Below, one piece after another: positions 12,800 to 24,691 of a DNA stretch of 64,000 nt. The translations under genes were made by a program, and so were the position numbers. Location of the stretch: the NCBI RefSeq assembly GCF_000340215.1, contig NW_006921557.1:79022-143021 (forward strand), in the 5' to 3' direction. The DNA is from Pseudocercospora fijiensis CIRAD86 (Eukaryota; Ascomycota; Dothideomycetes; Mycosphaerellales; Mycosphaerellaceae). Positions within the stretch are counted from its first letter, which is position 1, and every line of letters begins with the position of its first letter. Below the pieces are notes generated by a model, which saw only the letters and a list, made by a program, of their open reading frames with translations, did not search any database and was not told the DNA's origin.

Positions 12800-14340
12800 C
12801 TATAGTTATACTACTACTATATCCGTATATATACTATAAACTATATACGTCGTCGCCTCTAATTACTACTATAGTAAAGGTCGCCGACGATAATACCGTA
12901 GATAGTACGCTAGGCCGATCCCGCGTAGATTAATAAGCCGTAGCTATCTTCTATAATCGCTACTACGAATACTTTAATATTGTACGTAATTACTTTATCG
13001 ACCTAGTCTAATTCGTATCCTAGGCGAGCGCTCGCCCCTATTATACCGCTATATGCCGTAAGCTCGTTAGGACCGTATATAATATATCCCGTAGTATTTA
13101 TTTCTTATCCCGCCCCTACGTACGTCCTCCCTTCGATAGTGCCCTACTATAAGTTAGCTACGCTATAGACTACTTTGCCGGCCGGCAAACGGTTAGCGAT
13201 ATCTATTGCCTTTACTAGCTAGTAAAGCGGTCTATAGTCGACGAAACTATATACTACCCGACTAACTAGCGTATAGTACTCGATTATTAGCGAATACGTA
13301 GGACTCTATCTAGCGGTACCCTAAAGTTACTATATCTATTCCTATACTAGAGTATCGCGTCTACTAGCTTATATAACTAGTCGCCCCGTCCTATCGGTTT
13401 ATAGTAGTCTTATCGCTTATCTATATATATATTATCCTATAGTCTTCTAAAGTTAGGTTTACCGTCGACGTAGACCTATTCGCCTACGACGCGCTCTGTC
13501 TACTACTAAGTATATATCGGATCCTATACGTTACCCTAGACTATATATCTATATATTAGAGTACCGTCGCCTATAGATCCTTCGAAGACGATCCGGACGT
13601 AAAGGCAATTATCTATTACTCTTATAGCCGCGCTCGCCTAGCTATATTATACGTTGCTACTATAACCGATATCTCCGCTATCGCCTAGAAACGCTTATAG
13701 AACTAGCTGTCGGCGCCTAGGACTTAGCGTCTAGTATACTATCTATATCGTATCGATCCCGCCTACTATTATCTCGAGCTAGACTTGCCCTACCTACTCT
13801 CTATTCGTCTATCTACGGCTCTTATACTAGAGCGTATCTTTAGTAACGACGAGATTAAGCGCATTCGCGGTCGTATCTTTAAACCGCAATCTACCGAGAT
13901 ATAGTCTATCTAGGCCTAAATAAAGCACTAATTAATATCCTAGAGGGCTCTACTCGCGCGTCCCGGGCTTTAATATAGTCTCCGCGAGATCGACGTACGA
14001 GTTCCTTATTAGCGTACCTCTATTCCTCTCGGTAGATAGACGATGCGCTTAGACATTATTAGTCCTATAGTATATTATATCGTATATTACGCGAATAACT
14101 ATATTTAACTATACTATCTACGAATTCCTACGTGCCCTATTCCCTACCTTCGTTCGACTAACCTGCCTTAATACTCGTCTTACGCTACGTAATACGCTAG
14201 TCTACGGCACTTAGCTACCGATAGTGTTACCTACCGGGAAATCATCGCGTCCTCGTAACGCCTCGCCCTCTATTATCCGCTATTTTTTACTAATGCTAAC
14301 CGCAATCCTATATAGTAAAATAGACGCGCCTATATTCTAT
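12800..14340 (+). pseudogene. Unrecognised gene downstream of promoter module 2 (copy A)
   Basis: Not recognised. A frame across about 13,460-14,340 reads, with stops ignored, through segments such as FEDDPDVKAIIYYSYSRAR, LILERIFSNDEIKRIRGRIF and QIKHQLISQRALL. The mix of charged and hydrophobic residues is compatible with a real soluble protein of about 300-450 residues. A palindrome pair at 13,166-13,232 interrupts the 5' part, as in the introns of the SNF2-type genes. The evidence that it is a gene is the upstream shared promoter and the following one at 14.37 kb. Confidence 0.35.
13166..13232. repeat. Palindrome pair P9, one copy perfect
   Basis: TTTGCCGGCCGGCAAA at 13,174-13,189 is a perfect 16-bp palindrome. 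TTTACTAGCTAGTAAA at 13,211-13,226 is also perfect, and is what RIP would make of the first. In copy B the first palindrome (57,645-57,660) reads TTTACCGGCCGGTAAA, mutated symmetrically on both arms. Confidence 0.85.
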
Positions 14341-14369
14341 ATCTATTAGCCTAGCATACCTTATACTAC

Positions 14370-14625
14370 TTTACTTTACCTTACCTCCTACCCTACTTGT
14401 ATTAAGTTTAATCGTATACTACCCCGTTTTCGGTAGACTTTACTTCTCGGCCTTAACTAAGGCAGCGAACGAAACATAATCCCGGCCTGTCTATATAAAT
14501 TAGCTACGTCGCTCGGGATAACTCTTTTACGTAGCCTTTAGTTAGGTCGACCGCGTTACTATTTAACGCGTACGCGCCTACGGCCCGTATATTAGTCCGA
14601 GCGCCTATATACTACCTATTTATAT
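14370..14625 (+). promoter_or_regulatory. Shared promoter module 3, upstream of SNF2-type gene 1 (copy A)
   Basis: Elements in order: TATTAAGTTTAATCGTATAC, CGGTAGACTTTACTTCTCGG, CAGCGAACGAAAC, TATATAAATT at 14,492-14,501, AGCTACGTCGCTCGGGA and CCGAGCGCC. A long pyrimidine tract with CTACTA triplet runs follows at about 14,625-14,710. The GTAAACCGCTAG block of modules 1 and 2 is replaced by a segment (GCGTACGCGCCTACGGCCCG) partly resembling module 4. Confidence 0.8.
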
Positions 14626-15594
14626 TTCTCTTCCTCCGCATCTTCCCTACTTTTCTATCTACTACTACTGCTACTACTTTAACTACTACTACTACTACTT
14701 CTACCGTCCGTCGTTATTTTCTAGCTAGTAAAGCAGTCTATAATCGAATTAGTACTACCTAGGCGATACCTAAAGACGTTTCTAAGTTAAATATAGCGGA
14801 CGACCCCGAAGTGCTAGCTCTAGGCCCTCTATATCTATCTAGGCGTCTACCCTCTCTAGTTATTAGTCCTCTTATGCCTAGCGACGTATATAAATTTGCA
14901 CGCGACGAAAAGGCCTTTCTCGGCGAGGCTAGGTCGACCTAAGTAGATAACACTTATAACTACTAGCGAACTATACGCGTAATAGACGACCTAACGAATG
15001 TCCTTTATAAGCAGTATAAGACGCACGACGTATATAAGATTAACGATTAGGATCCGGCACTATAGCGAGCCTTCCTACGAGATATTAGTAATAGTATCGA
15101 TATAACTTTTTCGACTTCGGATACTATTAATCCCGCTAATATAAAATATCTCCCGAGTAAGCGTAAGAGCACTATCTAGGCTAATGCTAGCTAGCTATAG
15201 CTTGCGCCCTAGCCTAATGCCCCGTTCCCTATTACCGACGCCTAGCGTACATTATACGCTAGTATACTCGACACCCTATAGTACTATCGCTCTAGGTATA
15301 CAGCTACGCCTCTATTATTTAACGAAGCCTATACGGTAATAAACATCGACGTTACTATACTCCTAGACGGCGAGATCGATAAAGTTAGTAAATACCTATA
15401 CCGTATTACGTTTCGCGGACTCCGTCTTACGATATAGCAACTATAGGCTATTATATAGATCGTCGAAATGTAGAAATTACCTATATAGGGCGCTATTCTC
15501 GCCGACGATACCGGTACTAGTAAGACTATCTCTATCCTCTACGCCGCCGTAGCTTAGTCCGAGTATATCGAAGAATAGCGTATTATATATTAAG

Positions 15595-15719
15595 GTAAGA
15601 AATGTTAATCCTAACGTATAGATTATTTTGCCGGCCGGCAAACACACGTCTAGATATCTATTTGCCGGCCGGCAAAACGGTCTATATATATACTTATCTC
15701 CTACTAACTATCGTCGTAG
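15595..15719 (+). other. Spliceosomal intron containing two perfect palindromes (copy A)
   Basis: The 5' site is GTAAGA at 15,595, the branch-type sequence CTACTAAC lies at about 15,701-15,708 and the 3' site TAG ends at 15,719, giving 125 nt. Inside are two perfect 16-bp palindromes TTTGCCGGCCGGCAAA at 15,627-15,642 and 15,661-15,676. It sits just after the SEYIEEQ segment that follows motif I, and the paralogous gene has an intron at the same place (22,770). Confidence 0.85.
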
Positions 15720-17364
15720 CTATACTCGACTACGCCTATATAGAGCGAGGTATCGTACTAGACTCTATCTTCGGCTATTGCGTCCCGTTCTATAATATAC
15801 CGACTATTCCCGACGACGACCCGCGCGACCTACTTATAATAGTAGTCGATACTTTCCTCGACTAGCGATTCGGCGTTAGTAGCCGCTAGACGCTCTAGCG
15901 TAGGATACTCGATTACCTAGAGTGCGAAGCCGACGGTGTTTGCCTAGGCCCTCTTAAAGAGGACATTAACGCGTAGAAGTCGACTATCGCCGAATTACGT
16001 ACCGAGCTAGATAAGACTTATACGACGCCTTACCGCTACGCTCCTATCTACTAAATCGGGACCGCCGCGACGATTAATACCTAGCGCGATGCCTATAACT
16101 AGTACTTTAGTCCTAATCCTAACTATGCTCGCTATATCTACGTCGCTACTCTCGTCGCGCTTAACGGCGAGTCTCGCTATCCCGTCTATATTATCCGGCG
16201 TTACCTAAATGTATCCGACGGCCTAGGACTTGTCGAATATATCGTATCCCTTTCGGACCGCGATCTATAAACTACTCGTACGCTTATTATCTCTACTCGC
16301 GAGGCCTTTATTTAGAAGACACTTATATCCGGCCCGGCGTACCGTAAGCGATATAACCGCCTAGCTTAGTTTTAGGATCGGCTACGGCTATATTAGTAGA
16401 AGGACGAATTGTAACTATAGAATCTTAAGGTAGTCGATTATCGAATAGAGCGTAGAGACTGTACTAATAACACTATTAGAGAACTCTAGATTGCCCGTAA
16501 TACTTAATTATACGATAAGTATCGATCCGATAATACGTTTTGTCTTGCTAACTTACGCGCTATATATCCGTCTATCGTTATATATAACGAGATATACTAC
16601 TTCCGGGCGTAGTTCTCTCTCTAAACGGACGCTATATAGAATCTCTTTAATAACGCGTATATAGTAGCCGTATTTGCTATAGCGACTCTATTAGCTACTA
16701 ATCTTAACGACTTCGCTATACTTACTCGGTTTCTATTCCGTCGCATCCTTAAACTATAGGACGCCCGAGATCGGACCGACCTTATCTTTAGATTTTCGGA
16801 CGTTACCGATACCGTTATATACTATAGCCGTTTCTAACGCGACTACGGCCTCCGATAGAGCGCTATTCCCGAAGACCTACGAATCTATCGTATAGCTCTA
16901 CTATCTCGCCGCGTCTATACCGGCGCTATATACTTTCGCGACATTGTCCTCTAAATACTTAACCCTAAAGCCCTACGTAGGCCCCTCGACGACGATAACT
17001 AGATATATCTAACGATATTCGCCTTTAGCCTCTACGTCCTCCGACGCTTTAAGAGAAACTAACTTAAGATCCGCGACTATACTATAACCTTAGGGGACGA
17101 TATTCCCCTATAGTAAGTCGTTAACGTCGAGGTATAATATACTCCTATTTCCTAGGTAGAATACCGCGCCGCTTACTATCGCTTCGCTAAGCGTATCGAT
17201 AAGCTAGACCGCGGTATTAAGCGCCCCTCTACTACGCTAACTTACTAGGTACTATTTCGCTAGCTTAGTCTCCGTACCGCCTATCCTCTCCTCGCCGCTA
17301 TCGCCGACCGAAGGCTAACCTCCTCTACGCTAACTCTTTAATCCTTATAAGTCTATTACGCCGT

Positions 17365-17433
17365 AGACTATTTTGCCGGCTAGCGAAAACTAGTAGACGT
17401 ATACGACTATTTCGCTAGCCGGTAAAGTAGTCT
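17365..17433. repeat. Palindrome pair P12 in a probable intron of SNF2-type gene 1
   Basis: AGACTATTTTGCCGGCTAGC at the left and TTCGCTAGCCGGTAAAGTAG at the right, within a frame break of the C-terminal lobe. A 3' splice-like CTAATATAAC...ATTAG follows to about 17,490. A convincing GT donor was not found. Confidence 0.65.
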
Positions 17434-19144
17434 ATAGTCTAACCGTCCGCCGCTACTTTCTCGCTAATATAACTCTAGCGCCTTATATTAGATAACAACC
17501 TAGGACTTTTTCTAGTTCTATATAAAGGGCTCTACGCCCCTTCCCGCCCTAAGCCGTCGTATAGATCGACTCGTCTATCTAGTCCGCCTATCTCCGAAGT
17601 ACCTAGCGATACTATAGCTCGTCTACGTATATATTATCTAGCTTTCGTCTAAGGTAGTATTCTAGGTCGAAGAGCTACTTAATTACTAACTCCTCGACCT
17701 CGTATTAGAGTTATATTAGATCCGATACTCTACTATCTATACCGGTATAACGTACGCCGAGCGCGCTACCGCCGAGGATGCCTTTAATAATAATCCCCGA
17801 ACCTAGGCTATTATCCTATCCTCGCGTACTAATACGGAGTCTATTAATCTATATTACGGTATATACGTATAGTATATCGTAGATATCGTCGACTTTAGTA
17901 AGAAGAACTCGATCGTTAATCGTTATACTCGCGTAGGATAGACTTACGCCGTTACGGTATTCGAATTAAGCCTCGTCGACACTATCGACTCGCGCTACTA
18001 GTAGACCTTCTATCTCGATATTTAGGAGCGGCTTACTATAGTAGTCTTACCGCCCGACCGGCTTATAGATAAAGAGATCTACCGTATCTAGTTAGACGAG
18101 ATCGTATAAGCCCGTAGTACTACCGGTATACTCCCTATAACCCGATTCCGTAAATACGCTAACACTAATATTAGATAGCGTATAGCCGACGCCTATATAC
18201 GCAAGTCCTACGGCATTCGCTACTAGATATTAGATACTACGTAGGGCTATATCTCCGACCTAACCCGTAAGAATCTCGTCCCGGTTAAAGCTATCTTTCG
18301 CCTATTACTCGGTAGTACGATAGCGGGAGAAGTCGCTACTATCGTCGACCGCTAGTAGCCCGCGCTAGATAACTTCTTTTAGGCCGATAAGCGTAACCTA
18401 GACCGTACGGGAGGATGCGACTACGAGTATCTTAAGTATACTATAGCGTAATATCTATACTACGACGACGTTACCGAGGATATCCGTCCGATTCGACTTA
18501 TATAGTACCTTTACTATTTCGCTACTAAGGCCCTCGCTATAGATTAATACGACTCTACTATTATTCCTAATTAGTATAGTAAGTCGTACCGTACGTTATT
18601 ATCTATTTCGCTATCTAGTATAGTAGTTATTACCTCCGTTACTAGTCGAATTACTAATACCCTTTGTAGTATATCTTAAGTACGTTTAGCGGCGCACTCC
18701 TAACTACGACGCCGATTTTGCCCGGGCCGTATAAAATATCGGCTACTACGCTCCTACTCTCGCGCCCCTCGTTCGAAGATTTCGGAGTTTTACCGGTCCC
18801 TTCGATAATTATAATAATAATAGTAACTATAGAGTTGCTACTCCCTCCCTTAGAACGCCGTCTAACTACGAACCTAACCGTATAGGTATATAGCTATACT
18901 TACTAGGTAGTTAGGCCGGCTCTCCTATTCGCCCTAACTCTAGCGACTTCGTCGGAGATACTAGCGCTATAGACGAGCTAACCCTACGCGCTCGTTACTT
19001 AACTAAGCGATCTCTTACTCTACTAGTCGCTCCGTATCCTCGCCTAGCCGACGATATATTAGCTTATACTAAGCGCGTTAAGCTAGCGGCCGGCGCCTCG
19101 TCTATAGTACTAGTCGAGAGTAGCGACGCCGAGGATACCGAGTA

Positions 19145-20240
19145 AGGCGTAGGTATACTCGTACGGGCCCTATATATAGAGAGTAGATAGTAATATAGAT
19201 CTCCTCGAGTAGGCCTCTATAGGACGACTAGCAAGTACGCGCATCCTAGGTGTTAGGTCCTATAGGTTACCGACTAGGCGCGCGTATAGATAGTCTAGTC
19301 TATATACTAAATACTAGCCGATTAAGTAGAGCAATTTCCTATCGTATCTCTAGCCTTTTCTATAGTTTTTCCTCCTACTTATATATAGTCTACCTAGTCG
19401 GCACTTGTAATATATACTATTAATACAACCGAATTGTAGTAGCCGTTACGCGTAGATTTAGAGTCTATATAACCGATTCCGAACTACTATTATCCGCGAG
19501 GCCCTACCGCTATTGTCTAACCCGCCTATACCTTCGTTACACTTTACGTACGCGTAATACAATCGCCGAGTATCTATAGTAACGATAGAGAGTCTTTCCC
19601 TACCGCTCGGGTATTTTATCTACCTATCTTCCCGCCTCTACCGATATTGTACATTTCCCGCTACCTAGTTATTATATCTTGCCTATAAGACACGCCGTCT
19701 ATAGGATTATATAGGCGGGTATAATAGAAGACACGTCTATAGATATACGTCTAAGCTAGGTCTTATATTCCGCTATTATCTCCCCTAGATTTAGTATACT
19801 ATCGGTCTATCTCTACTACGATACCCCCTCTTATTAGTCGCTAACTATTTTGCTAGCCGGGGAAAAAATAGTTAAAAGGGTTTATACGGCGGCGTCTCTA
19901 ATAAGCACTCTATCGGTTACTAACCCGTCTTAACCGGACACACTCTCGCGGCGACGGTTAACTACTTTTCCGGCTAGTAAAGTCGTTAGTATTGCCTTAG
20001 TTATATTTCGTCTTACCGCGCCTACTCTAGTTAAACTTTACTTTACTTCCTTCTATACCTCGTACCTACCGCGTACGTAAAGTCTACGTATATATTGCGT
20101 TACTATTATATACCGCTTCGTCGTCGTTCGGCTACCTTCTACGGCCCTACTTCGCGCGTAACCTCGCCTATATTGTAGATAGAGATATGCGACTTCGATA
20201 TACTATATAAAATTATATAGGCGACGTAAGCGGTCCGTCT
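19145..20240. other. Stretch between the two SNF2-type genes, no recognised gene
   Basis: No family recognised. A plus frame over about 19,240-19,840 can be read through RIP stops but lacks motifs. Palindrome-type segments lie at 19,840-19,873 (GCTAACTATTTTGCTAGCC ... TAGTTAA) and 19,957-19,989 (GTTAACTACTTTTCCGGC ... CGTTAG). The similarity with copy B ends, or leaves the window, at 19,526. Confidence 0.5.
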
Positions 20241-20530
20241 AGTATAGGATCTCGGTAAGGTAACGGCGTCGCTTCGGCTTTACTTTATTCCTTCCTCTTA
20301 GATTAGGTTCTAAACCCTATACTAGCGCGTTTTAGCGGACTTTACCTATCGGCCTTAACTAACGTACCGAACGAAAGGCGGTCCTAACTTTACTATATAA
20401 ATTAGCTATATCGCTCGGGACGTCTCTTTTATACGCGCGTTAGTAAAGTAAACTGCCCTATATATTTGCGCTATCTACGCGGCCCGCCGTATAAACGGTT
20501 AGAGGTCCGAGCGCTAATACTAGTATATAC
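20240..20530 (+). promoter_or_regulatory. Shared promoter module 4, upstream of SNF2-type gene 2
   Basis: Same module: TTAGATTAGGTTCTAAAC, TAGCGGACTTTACCTATCGG, CGAACGAAAGGC, TATATAAATT at 20,394-20,403, AGCTATATCGCTCGGGACG, GTAAAGTAAACTGCCC, GGTCCGAGCGC, then a pyrimidine tract at about 20,525-20,640. It is the most diverged of the four. Only copy A carries it within the window. Confidence 0.75.
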
Positions 20531-21260
20531 CTTTCTACTATCGCCCTAACTTCTTCTACTTTACAATCTACTTCTACTACTACCGCCTTCCCTATCTGCC
20601 TGCCTCCGTCTCGTTTCTCTATCCGGTAAACTAGTCTATACTCCTATTTTCTCTACCCGGTAAACCGATCTATACCTACGAGCTACTCTTCTAGCTAGTC
20701 CGAACGGTAAATAACGGCTAGTACGCTATATACCGACGGCGATTATAAATCCGAACGAGAAGTTCGTACCGACTAGCCTAGCGACGCCGAAGAAGCGTAA
20801 GAAGATAGTTACTACTAACGCGAACGCTACCGAGTCGTCGCCGACTCTCCCTACGAGAACTAAGGGCAAGAGTACTAAGGCTACCTAGAATATACTAGCT
20901 ACTCCTCCTACGCTAGGCATATCCGCCTAGCCTAAGCCTAAGCCTAAGGCTCCTAAGGCACCTAAGGTAGCAACCGCACCGCTATAGTTTAGCCTAACTA
21001 TAGATAAGAAGTAGGTACTATACGAGGCTATACGTAAAGCTAGAAGAGAGGCGCTTAGAATGTTCCTAGTAAACGGTACGCGAGTTCCCGTCTAGGCCGA
21101 TTGCGATATATACCTTCTCGGCTTCCTAGGGTCCGGTCTAGAGAAGAATAGATATATTCTCTTATTCCTAAACTTCCCTTATTAGGATCTATATAAAGGG
21201 TTCCTTTAGGCTATATCGTAGTCGGTAGGTCGGTAGTATTAGAACAACGGTAGATATTAG

Positions 21261-21424
21261 GTAAGTTCCGTCCTACGCTATATACCTAGACTAATATGCT
21301 AACTGTTTTACCGGCTAGTAAACCCGCTATACCGAAGTTAGACTTTGCCGGCCGGCGAAATAGTTAGCGGTTTAGTCCTCGTAGTTATATATCCCTTCTA
21401 GTTAACGCTAATATTATTATATAG
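21261..21424 (+). other. Spliceosomal intron containing a palindrome pair
   Basis: The 5' site is GTAAGT at 21,261 and the 3' site is ATATAG ending at 21,424, giving 164 nt. Inside, 21,298-21,368 begins GCTAACTGTTTTACCGGC and ends CCGGCGAAATAGTTAGC, making one inverted repeat that holds two palindromic cores. This is the clearest case of the element with its terminal GCTAAC/GTTAGC repeats lying within an intron. Confidence 0.8.
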
Positions 21425-22769
21425 AACCTATTTAGTTTACGCGATAGTAACGACGACCTGCCTAAGGAGGACTAGCTACCGGGCAACTCGAATAATTTAG
21501 TCCCGACGAAGACTATTCTCGAGTATATCTTCGCTATACCCGATAATACTTTTACTATCGACGATCTTACGGTAGAGGACATACCTAACGATATCCGCTT
21601 CCTATATTCGAAGCCGAGACTACGCCTCGCCGTCTATTTCTTACGTATAGCCTACCTAGTACGAACAGTCGCCGAGATATACGAAGACTACGCGTACGTA
21701 CTCGAAGTGCCTCCGGAGATTCCCCCCGAATACCGAAAGGTAGCTAAGAGCATTTAAGGCTAGGAGGTTAACGGAAATGTCCTCTTTCGCCTTATATTAC
21801 TAGTCTAATACTAGCATACTAAGGTTCGTAAGAACAAGGAAGCAGGGGGTATAGCGTACGCATTTAAGAAGGATTTCTATAGTAGGGCTAACGCGGAGCC
21901 TATCGTATACGGAGTCCCCGGTACTGCGATATTTAATACTATAGAGTAGGCCCGAGACTAAAAACTAGCCGATAACGAAGCTCGCTAGGCTCTAGCTAAC
22001 GTCGAAAGCGAATTCTTTGCTAATATAAAACGCACTATTCTCCGTTCGGCCTAAGAGTATAATAATACTATCTAATATCTCTCGGGTATACGCTATAACC
22101 TATTCGCGGGTAAGACTACTAACCTTAATACCCGCGATCTAGATACGTAGGATTAGACTATACGCGACGAATATATTAAATGCCTCGCCGAGCGCCGTAA
22201 TCTAATCTTCTTTAACGACTATACTGCTATCGATCCGGCTAATAAGCGGTTTCTCTATAAAGGTTACCGCTAATATACGGAGAAGGTCTACCGTACCGTA
22301 GGTATCCCTCTATCCTAAGACACAAACGATAATCTACTATCGGCTATATAGGACCGTATTAACCGAGAGGCCGAGCACTATACCGCCGACTCCCTAGACT
22401 ACCGCGAACTTCTATAGTCCCCTACGGATACGAATACTATATTTAGTAATATATTACGTTATATAAACAGCGTATTAGCCGTCCCTCCTATATTTATAGA
22501 CGCGTACGCCGCGACGGGCATTGTAGTTACCGTGCTCCTAGACGGCGAGATTGACCCTATTAGTAAGTATAGATTCTATATTACATTTCGCGATCTCGCT
22601 TTAAAGCTATAGTAGCCTTAGGCAATCGCGTAGATTCTCTAAATATAGAAGTCGCCTATATAAGGCGCTATCCTCGCCGATAACGTAGGTACTAGTAAGA
22701 CTATTACGGTCCTCTACGCCGTCGTCTATTAGTCCGAATATATTAAAGAACAGCGTCGCAACTACCGAG

Positions 22770-22906
22770 GTACGTTTTCTCTTTCTACGTATAGACCGTT
22801 TTACCGGCCGGTAATCTAGTCGTCGCTTATATGCCTTTTTCTTTTTATCCGGACGGCAAAATAGTCTGCCTACTACTTATTTCTCCTCTACTAACGTTTA
22901 TTATAG
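22770..22906 (+). other. Spliceosomal intron with a palindrome pair, same position as in paralogue 1
   Basis: GTACGT donor at 22,770, CTACTAAC branch site at about 22,888-22,895 and TATAG acceptor ending at 22,906, giving 137 nt. Palindromic cores TTTTACCGGCCGGTAA (about 22,799-22,814) and TTTTTATCCGGACGGCAAAA (about 22,843-22,861) lie inside. The preceding coding segment SEYIKEQ matches SEYIEEQ in the paralogue, so the intron position is shared. Confidence 0.82.
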
Positions 22907-24580
22907 CCGCACTCTACCGCGCGTATATCGAGAGTAATATCGCGCCTCGCCCCGTTACCGATATATAAATTCCTATACCTATAGTTAACGCTACCGACTA
23001 GGCCTCGATAGACGTCGACACTCGCCTACCTACGCTAGATAAGTAGGAGCTTATCGATGCCTACGTCTAGGCCTATCTAGGATTGCCTATAGAGTCTAAG
23101 CCGGGCTAGTATATCGGTATCGATATCTAAATAGTAAAGGCCGGTAGCGAGTAGCGTACTCTACTAAAGTATACCGACGCCGACGTATACAACCTCGCAT
23201 TCTTAGTAGTCTAGGCCTTCTTTAACGAGCACAATCCGGCCCTACCGGATTATATACCTATATACGAGATTAGCCCTAATACGGCCGTTAATGCCTAGCG
23301 TAATAATTGCGCCCGATACTTTAGGCCTAGAGAGGGCTACGCGCGCTATATCAACGTCGCTATATATATTAACGTTAAGCCCGATCCTAAGAATCCTACC
23401 TACTACGTTAAAGGTACTACCGCTAAGCTAGAAGGTCTTATTACTTTCGTTAATAGGTTGCTAGTCGAAAGCCTATAGACTACTCGCACTATCCTTATTA
23501 CTACTAAGGATTCGTAGGTCTAGAAGACTATACAACTAGGCGTTATATATAAGACGCGATATAGCTAGAAACTCGAGTAACTCCGCGATATCGAGGAACC
23601 CGAAGAGTCTCTCGACGACTTTACTATACTCGATAATACCGCCGAGCGTATATACGACGCCGCTAAGGAAGAGGAGAAGGACGAGGCGTTCCTACTAGAG
23701 TATGTGTCTAATAATATATCTCTTCTATAGGGTACGCGCGCCGCCCGGCTATCTATCGTTATCGGCGATAAAGGCTATTACTTTAAGAATAAGTTTTCTC
23801 TATAAAGTAACTCCGTATAGATACTACTCGATAACGAGTATACGGTCTTAGTATTCGCGATAGCTACGCTATTCCGTAACAATATAGCCGACTTTGCTAG
23901 CCTTATACGCTATCTCTTTCGGCGTATTCGTAAGAAGTAGCTAGATACTCGACGCGAAGAACTTATCGGTAGCCTTAGTAGCTCGGACGTCTACGAGCGG
24001 CTATACGAGGAGTTCCGTAAGAAGTACGGCATAGACTAGACTCGCGTGCCTACTAACTAAGTGTCCTAACCTGCCCCGAATAGCAATAGTAAGAAGTAGT
24101 ATAGTATTAGCGAGTAGGAACGCTACCTCTAGGTAATCGATCCTATTACCTAGCGGACTCTCTTATACCCGAGCGATAAGGAGGATATAGATAGGCGCTA
24201 CTCCGCCCTCGTTCCCCTACCGATAAGTATCTATATACTTCGCCGCGTTAAAGGTACCTAACTACTTATCTAGGGCGAGACCGTAATACTCGGCTCCGAA
24301 ATCCTACTATAGTAGATTATCTACGTAGAGACCTCGCCTACTTTAACGTTAGAGGCTATATATCGCGCCGTAGTCGCTAGATTCGCTATAATCGTAGGTA
24401 ACGACCGCCTTAACCGCGTCTATAATAACCCGACTACTCCTAGCTAGAAGCGCTCCTACCCTACCGTATTTCGCCGATTATTAGTACTTAGCGCCTCCTT
24501 AGGTATATTTAGCTAGCTTCTCGAGTATAATATCGACTCTTCTACGCCGTATATTAACTTACTATAAGTCTACCGTCTCT

Positions 24581-24691
24581 AACCGTTTCGCCGGCCGGTA
24601 AAACTATTATACGACGTCGACGGTTTTACCGGCCGGCGAAATAGTCGGCGATTACTCTACTTTAACTATACTCTTACTAACTACCGTTTAG
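24581..24691 (+). other. Probable intron segment with palindrome pair P17
   Basis: Cores TTTCGCCGGCCGGTAAA and TTTTACCGGCCGGCGAAA lie within 24,584-24,643. They are followed by CTTACTAAC (branch type, near 24,674) and TTTAG ending at 24,691. No good GT donor is visible upstream, so the 5' boundary is open. Confidence 0.6.

Larger units (their letters stand above)
14700..19144 (+). pseudogene. SNF2-family helicase/ATPase 1, RIP-broken (copy A)
   Basis: Remnant of a SNF2-type DNA-dependent ATPase; intact relatives remodel chromatin or DNA-protein complexes. With stops read through, motif I lies in GAILADDTGTSKT (ADDTGTSKT at 15,501-15,527; family form ADDMGLGKT). The C-terminal lobe has AIILSSRTNTESINL near 17,810 and the motif VI-like RYTRVGQ at 17,921-17,941 (family RxxRxGQ). 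The P-loop Gly reads Ser, a RIP change. The frame ends at the TAA after ESSDAEDTE near 19,142. An intron with consensus splice sites (15,595-15,719) and a likely second one around 17,350-17,490 both carry palindrome pairs. It is paralogous to the gene at 20.7-27.1 kb, sharing the LLDGEIDxxSKY segment before motif I. The start is uncertain. Copy B holds its equivalent. Confidence 0.8.
1..19526. repeat. Large direct repeat, copy A
   Basis: The block is collinear with 44,470-63,997 at an offset of 44,469, changing to 44,471 after a C-tract near 10,865 (C7 here, C9 in the other copy). No other length difference was found at the places checked. Compared stretches differ only by transitions, nearly all CpA/TpG versus TpA or CpG versus TpA, as RIP produces. 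The left end lies outside the window, inside a helicase gene. Copy A keeps more CpA and TpG than copy B in most differences read, so it is the less mutated copy. It encodes a helicase, a minus-strand transposase-like gene, two small genes and a SNF2-type gene, all broken. Confidence 0.95.
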
